A DNA stretch of 64,000 bases from Spongiibacter taiwanensis (lineage in GTDB: Bacteria; Pseudomonadota; Gammaproteobacteria; Pseudomonadales; Spongiibacteraceae): assembly GCF_023702635.1 (NCBI RefSeq), contig NZ_CP098455.1:3038001-3102000 (forward strand), given 5' to 3'. The notes under the pieces are model-generated. The model searched no databases. It saw nothing but the letters and a program-made list of their open reading frames with translations, and was not told the DNA's origin. The stretch's first letter is position 1, and every line of letters starts with the position of its first letter. This document shows, piece after piece, positions 61,902 through 64,000 of this stretch. The translations under genes and the position numbers were made by a program.

Positions 61902-61917
61902 CCCGCCTTCGGGCGGG
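61902..61917 (+). terminator. GC hairpin after ferredoxin
   Basis: CCCGCC-TTCG-GGCGGG, 15 nt after the ferredoxin stop, a very stable UUCG-loop stem. No T-run follows (GCACAATAATAAC), so termination would be partial or factor-dependent. Confidence 0.5.
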
Positions 61918-61949
61918 GCACAATAATAACAATCTTGGAGTGTGGTATC

Positions 61950-64000
61950 GTGGCTCACAATTCGAAATGTGTGATGGCGGGGTTATCCCTTATCTTGGTC
62001 AGCCAAGTGGGTGTGGCGCAGGAAGGCGGCGCGGCGCCCCAGAATGAAAAGCGCGCCAACCGAATGCTTGAAGAGGTGGTGGTAACGGCCCAGAAGCGAG
62101 AGGAAAACCTCCAGGAAGTCCCCATCTCGATCAGTGCCTTTAGTCCGGCGAAACTGGATGCCTTTGGCATTGACGATATTCAGGATCTGGAGCGGATTAC
62201 TCCCGGGCTCACCATTACCAATTCAGCGGGCTACAGCCTGGCGTACCTGCGCGGTGTTGGTACCGATGCCTTCCTTCCCGGTGCCGATTCCTCGGTGCCC
62301 TTTTATATTGATGGGGTTGCGCTGATTGGTTCTCAAGGCAGCCAGGATACGCTGGGTAGAGTGGAGCGGGTCGAGGTGTTGAAAGGCCCCCAGGGGACGC
62401 TATTTGGCCGCAATGCAACTGGTGGTGCAGTCAACATTATTACCCCCAACCCCTCAGATGAATTCACCGGTGATATAAAAGTTGAGCTGGCCGAATACGA
62501 CGAGCAGAATGTCACCGCCTATATCAATGTGCCAATCGTCGACGGAGTTGCCATGTCGGTGGCGGCCTACGATACCCAGCGGGACAACTACATCAAAAAC
62601 ACCGCTGGCCCAGTCATTGATATTTACTCCAAGGGCTGGCGGGCGAAACTGCGCTGGGACATTACCGACCGACTTGCCATTATGCTGTCTGCGTCAAATG
62701 CGGAGACCAGCAACAACGCGGCCATCGCTTTCGAAAATACCTTACCCGCACCTCGTGTTGGCGGTGTCGCCTTAACACCAGCAGATCCCAAGGCCGACCG
62801 GACGATTCAAAACGACGCCTTGTCTGGGGCGCAAAACGAACACGAGCTGTATTCTGCGACGCTGACCTGGAATACCGATTGGGTCGACTACAAGCTGATT
62901 GTGTCTGATCAAACCCTGACTGCGCCGTTTATCCAGGCCGACTTTGATGCATCGGCATTGCCATTGGTGAATTTCTTCTCTGTCAGTCAGGTAGCGGAAC
63001 AGCAGACTGCGGAGCTGCAAATTTTGTCTAACGACGGCACTCCATGGAGCGACAAGCTGGAGTGGGTGGCAGGTTTGTATTACATCGAGGGTTTCGGTGG
63101 CTTTGATCCACTGGGATTGGATGTCGCAGCCGGGCTGCTGTCGGGCGATGATGCGCTGATTCCCATTGGCGACTTGTTGGCCGACGTGGGTGAGGTCATC
63201 GGCCTACCGGCGAATCCCGCCAACATTCGTATCCTCACTGGCGGCCTGCTCGATAGCCAATCCTTCTCAACTTACTTTCAGGGCACCTATGCCCTTGCGA
63301 CAAACCTGGATTTGACCCTGGGCTTACGCTACCAGGAGGAGACCCGGGTACTGAGAAAATCCCGGATGGGAATTGAAGCGGCTGACGGCAGCGAGTTTAT
63401 TCTGCGGGAAGACGATGTGCCGGATCTGACGGCCTATCAATGGTCGCCGCGTATCGCCCTGAGCTGGTTCCCTGGCGGCGGTGATACCCAGATCTACACC
63501 TCCATCGCCCGGGCCTACAAGAGCCCCACCTATAACACGGTAAACCTGACCGAAACACCGTCACCCGTGCAAGAGGAAACGGTGACCTCTGCGGAACTGG
63601 GTTTAAAGACCACCCTGTTTGATGGCGGACTGACCCTGAATACCGCGGTTTTCCACACCAAGCAGGAGGACTTGCTGACCGGGATTGTGGCGGTGACCTC
63701 GGGTGGTATCGTGAGCTACGACAATGCGGGTGAGGCGGAAATATCCGGCTGGGAGATGGACTTTCTGGCGGTGCCAATGCCGAAGTGGAATCCGGGCCTG
63801 GTAGTCACCGGTGCCGTGACCTACCTCGACACCGAGTACACAGACTATCCTGATGGCCGTGGCTTCGATGACGACACCGGGCTGGCCTTTGGTGACGGGT
63901 CCACCAACCTGTTGCCGCCCAGAGATTTCTCCGGCAATCGCATAGTGCGAACGCCGGAACTGACCTACACCATCGGTGTGAACCAGACGATCGATTTGGG
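61950..64000 (+). CDS. TonB-dependent outer-membrane receptor, partial (cut by window end)
   Basis: The frame opens at GTG 61950 with GGAG 9 nt upstream and stays open to the window edge (683 codons). It has a signal peptide ending VGVA, then RANRMLEEVVVTAQKREE, identical in these 18 residues to the receptor at 38416 save for the preceding linker. LKGPQGTLFGRNATGGAVNI follows in the plug. The remaining C-terminal barrel, about 80-90 residues by comparison, lies outside the window. It is downstream of the P450-ferredoxin pair. Confidence 0.92.
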   Translation, partial: MAHNSKCVMAGLSLILVSQVGVAQEGGAAPQNEKRANRMLEEVVVTAQKREENLQEVPISISAFSPAKLDAFGIDDIQDLERITPGLTITNSAGYSLAYLRGVGTDAFLPGADSSVPFYIDGVALIGSQGSQDTLGRVERVEVLKGPQGTLFGRNATGGAVNIITPNPSDEFTGDIKVELAEYDEQNVTAYINVPIVDGVAMSVAAYDTQRDNYIKNTAGPVIDIYSKGWRAKLRWDITDRLAIMLSASNAETSNNAAIAFENTLPAPRVGGVALTPADPKADRTIQNDALSGAQNEHELYSATLTWNTDWVDYKLIVSDQTLTAPFIQADFDASALPLVNFFSVSQVAEQQTAELQILSNDGTPWSDKLEWVAGLYYIEGFGGFDPLGLDVAAGLLSGDDALIPIGDLLADVGEVIGLPANPANIRILTGGLLDSQSFSTYFQGTYALATNLDLTLGLRYQEETRVLRKSRMGIEAADGSEFILREDDVPDLTAYQWSPRIALSWFPGGGDTQIYTSIARAYKSPTYNTVNLTETPSPVQEETVTSAELGLKTTLFDGGLTLNTAVFHTKQEDLLTGIVAVTSGGIVSYDNAGEAEISGWEMDFLAVPMPKWNPGLVVTGAVTYLDTEYTDYPDGRGFDDDTGLAFGDGSTNLLPPRDFSGNRIVRTPELTYTIGVNQTIDL

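Overview
The window looks like a chromosomal segment of a free-living, GC-rich Gammaproteobacterium. The reasons are a single-chain AceE-type pyruvate dehydrogenase E1, a FadL/OmpP1 porin, several TonB-dependent receptors, and Gram-negative signal peptides. A marine hydrocarbon- or steroid-degrading lineage such as the Spongiibacteraceae would fit, but that placement is inference. I see no rRNA, tRNA, CRISPR array, transposase or phage gene. Nearly all of the sequence is catabolic and uptake genes for a hydrophobic, probably isoprenoid, steroid-like or fatty substrate.

Layout. (1) 0-7 kb, plus strand: a large MalT/LuxR-type ATPase regulator, an acyl-CoA dehydrogenase, a phytoene-desaturase-like flavoprotein, an NAD(P)H:quinone oxidoreductase-like flavoprotein and a membrane protein. 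(2) 7-13.4 kb, minus strand: a seven-gene operon reading acyl-CoA dehydrogenase, APH-like kinase, CrtC/AttH-like protein, CoxIII-like, CoxIV-like, membrane protein, FAD oxidoreductase. (3) 13.6-23.5 kb, plus strand: a beta-oxidation block with enoyl-CoA hydratase, tandem-hotdog thioesterase, cytochrome P450, thiolase, bifunctional FadB/FadJ-type protein and two acyl-CoA synthetases. (4) 24-31 kb: SDR, acyl-CoA dehydrogenase, a degenerate acyl-CoA synthetase, a second MalT/LuxR-type regulator and a TetR regulator. (5) 31-38 kb: WS/DGAT acyltransferase, then minus-strand genes for two polytopic membrane proteins, a FadL porin, a second CoxIII/CoxIV pair and another phytoene-desaturase-like flavoprotein. 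(6) 38-48 kb: three TonB-dependent receptors, an AveC-like membrane protein, a secreted Leu/Gly/Asp-repeat protein and a flavin reductase. (7) 48-52 kb: Nudix hydrolase, nitroreductase, DRE-TIM metallolyase, VOC dioxygenase-like protein and a SnoaL-like protein. (8) 52-64 kb, plus strand: PDH E1 and E2, an FAD monooxygenase, an exported SnoaL-like protein, a group D flavin monooxygenase-like protein, a CYP101-like P450 with a putidaredoxin-like ferredoxin, and a fourth TonB receptor cut by the window end.

The most striking feature is regulatory. A 16-bp palindrome, TCGTCG-N4-CGACGA, occurs at least ten times between positions 67 and 47770. Every copy is intergenic and lies about 60-205 nt upstream of start codons. 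One copy is in the divergent TetR-WS/DGAT promoter region and another is ahead of the first MalT/LuxR-type gene. None was seen from 48 kb to 64 kb. This suggests one regulator controls the first 48 kb as a regulon, with the TetR protein at 30202-30807 the simplest candidate.

How the genes may work together (inference): TonB receptors and FadL import a hydrophobic compound. P450s and flavoproteins oxidise it, the acyl-CoA synthetases activate it, and the acyl-CoA dehydrogenase, hydratase, bifunctional protein and thiolase shorten it. WS/DGAT may store excess acyl chains. Two CoxIII/CoxIV pairs without catalytic subunits I and II sit beside desaturase-like flavoproteins, and may be a membrane module of unknown role.
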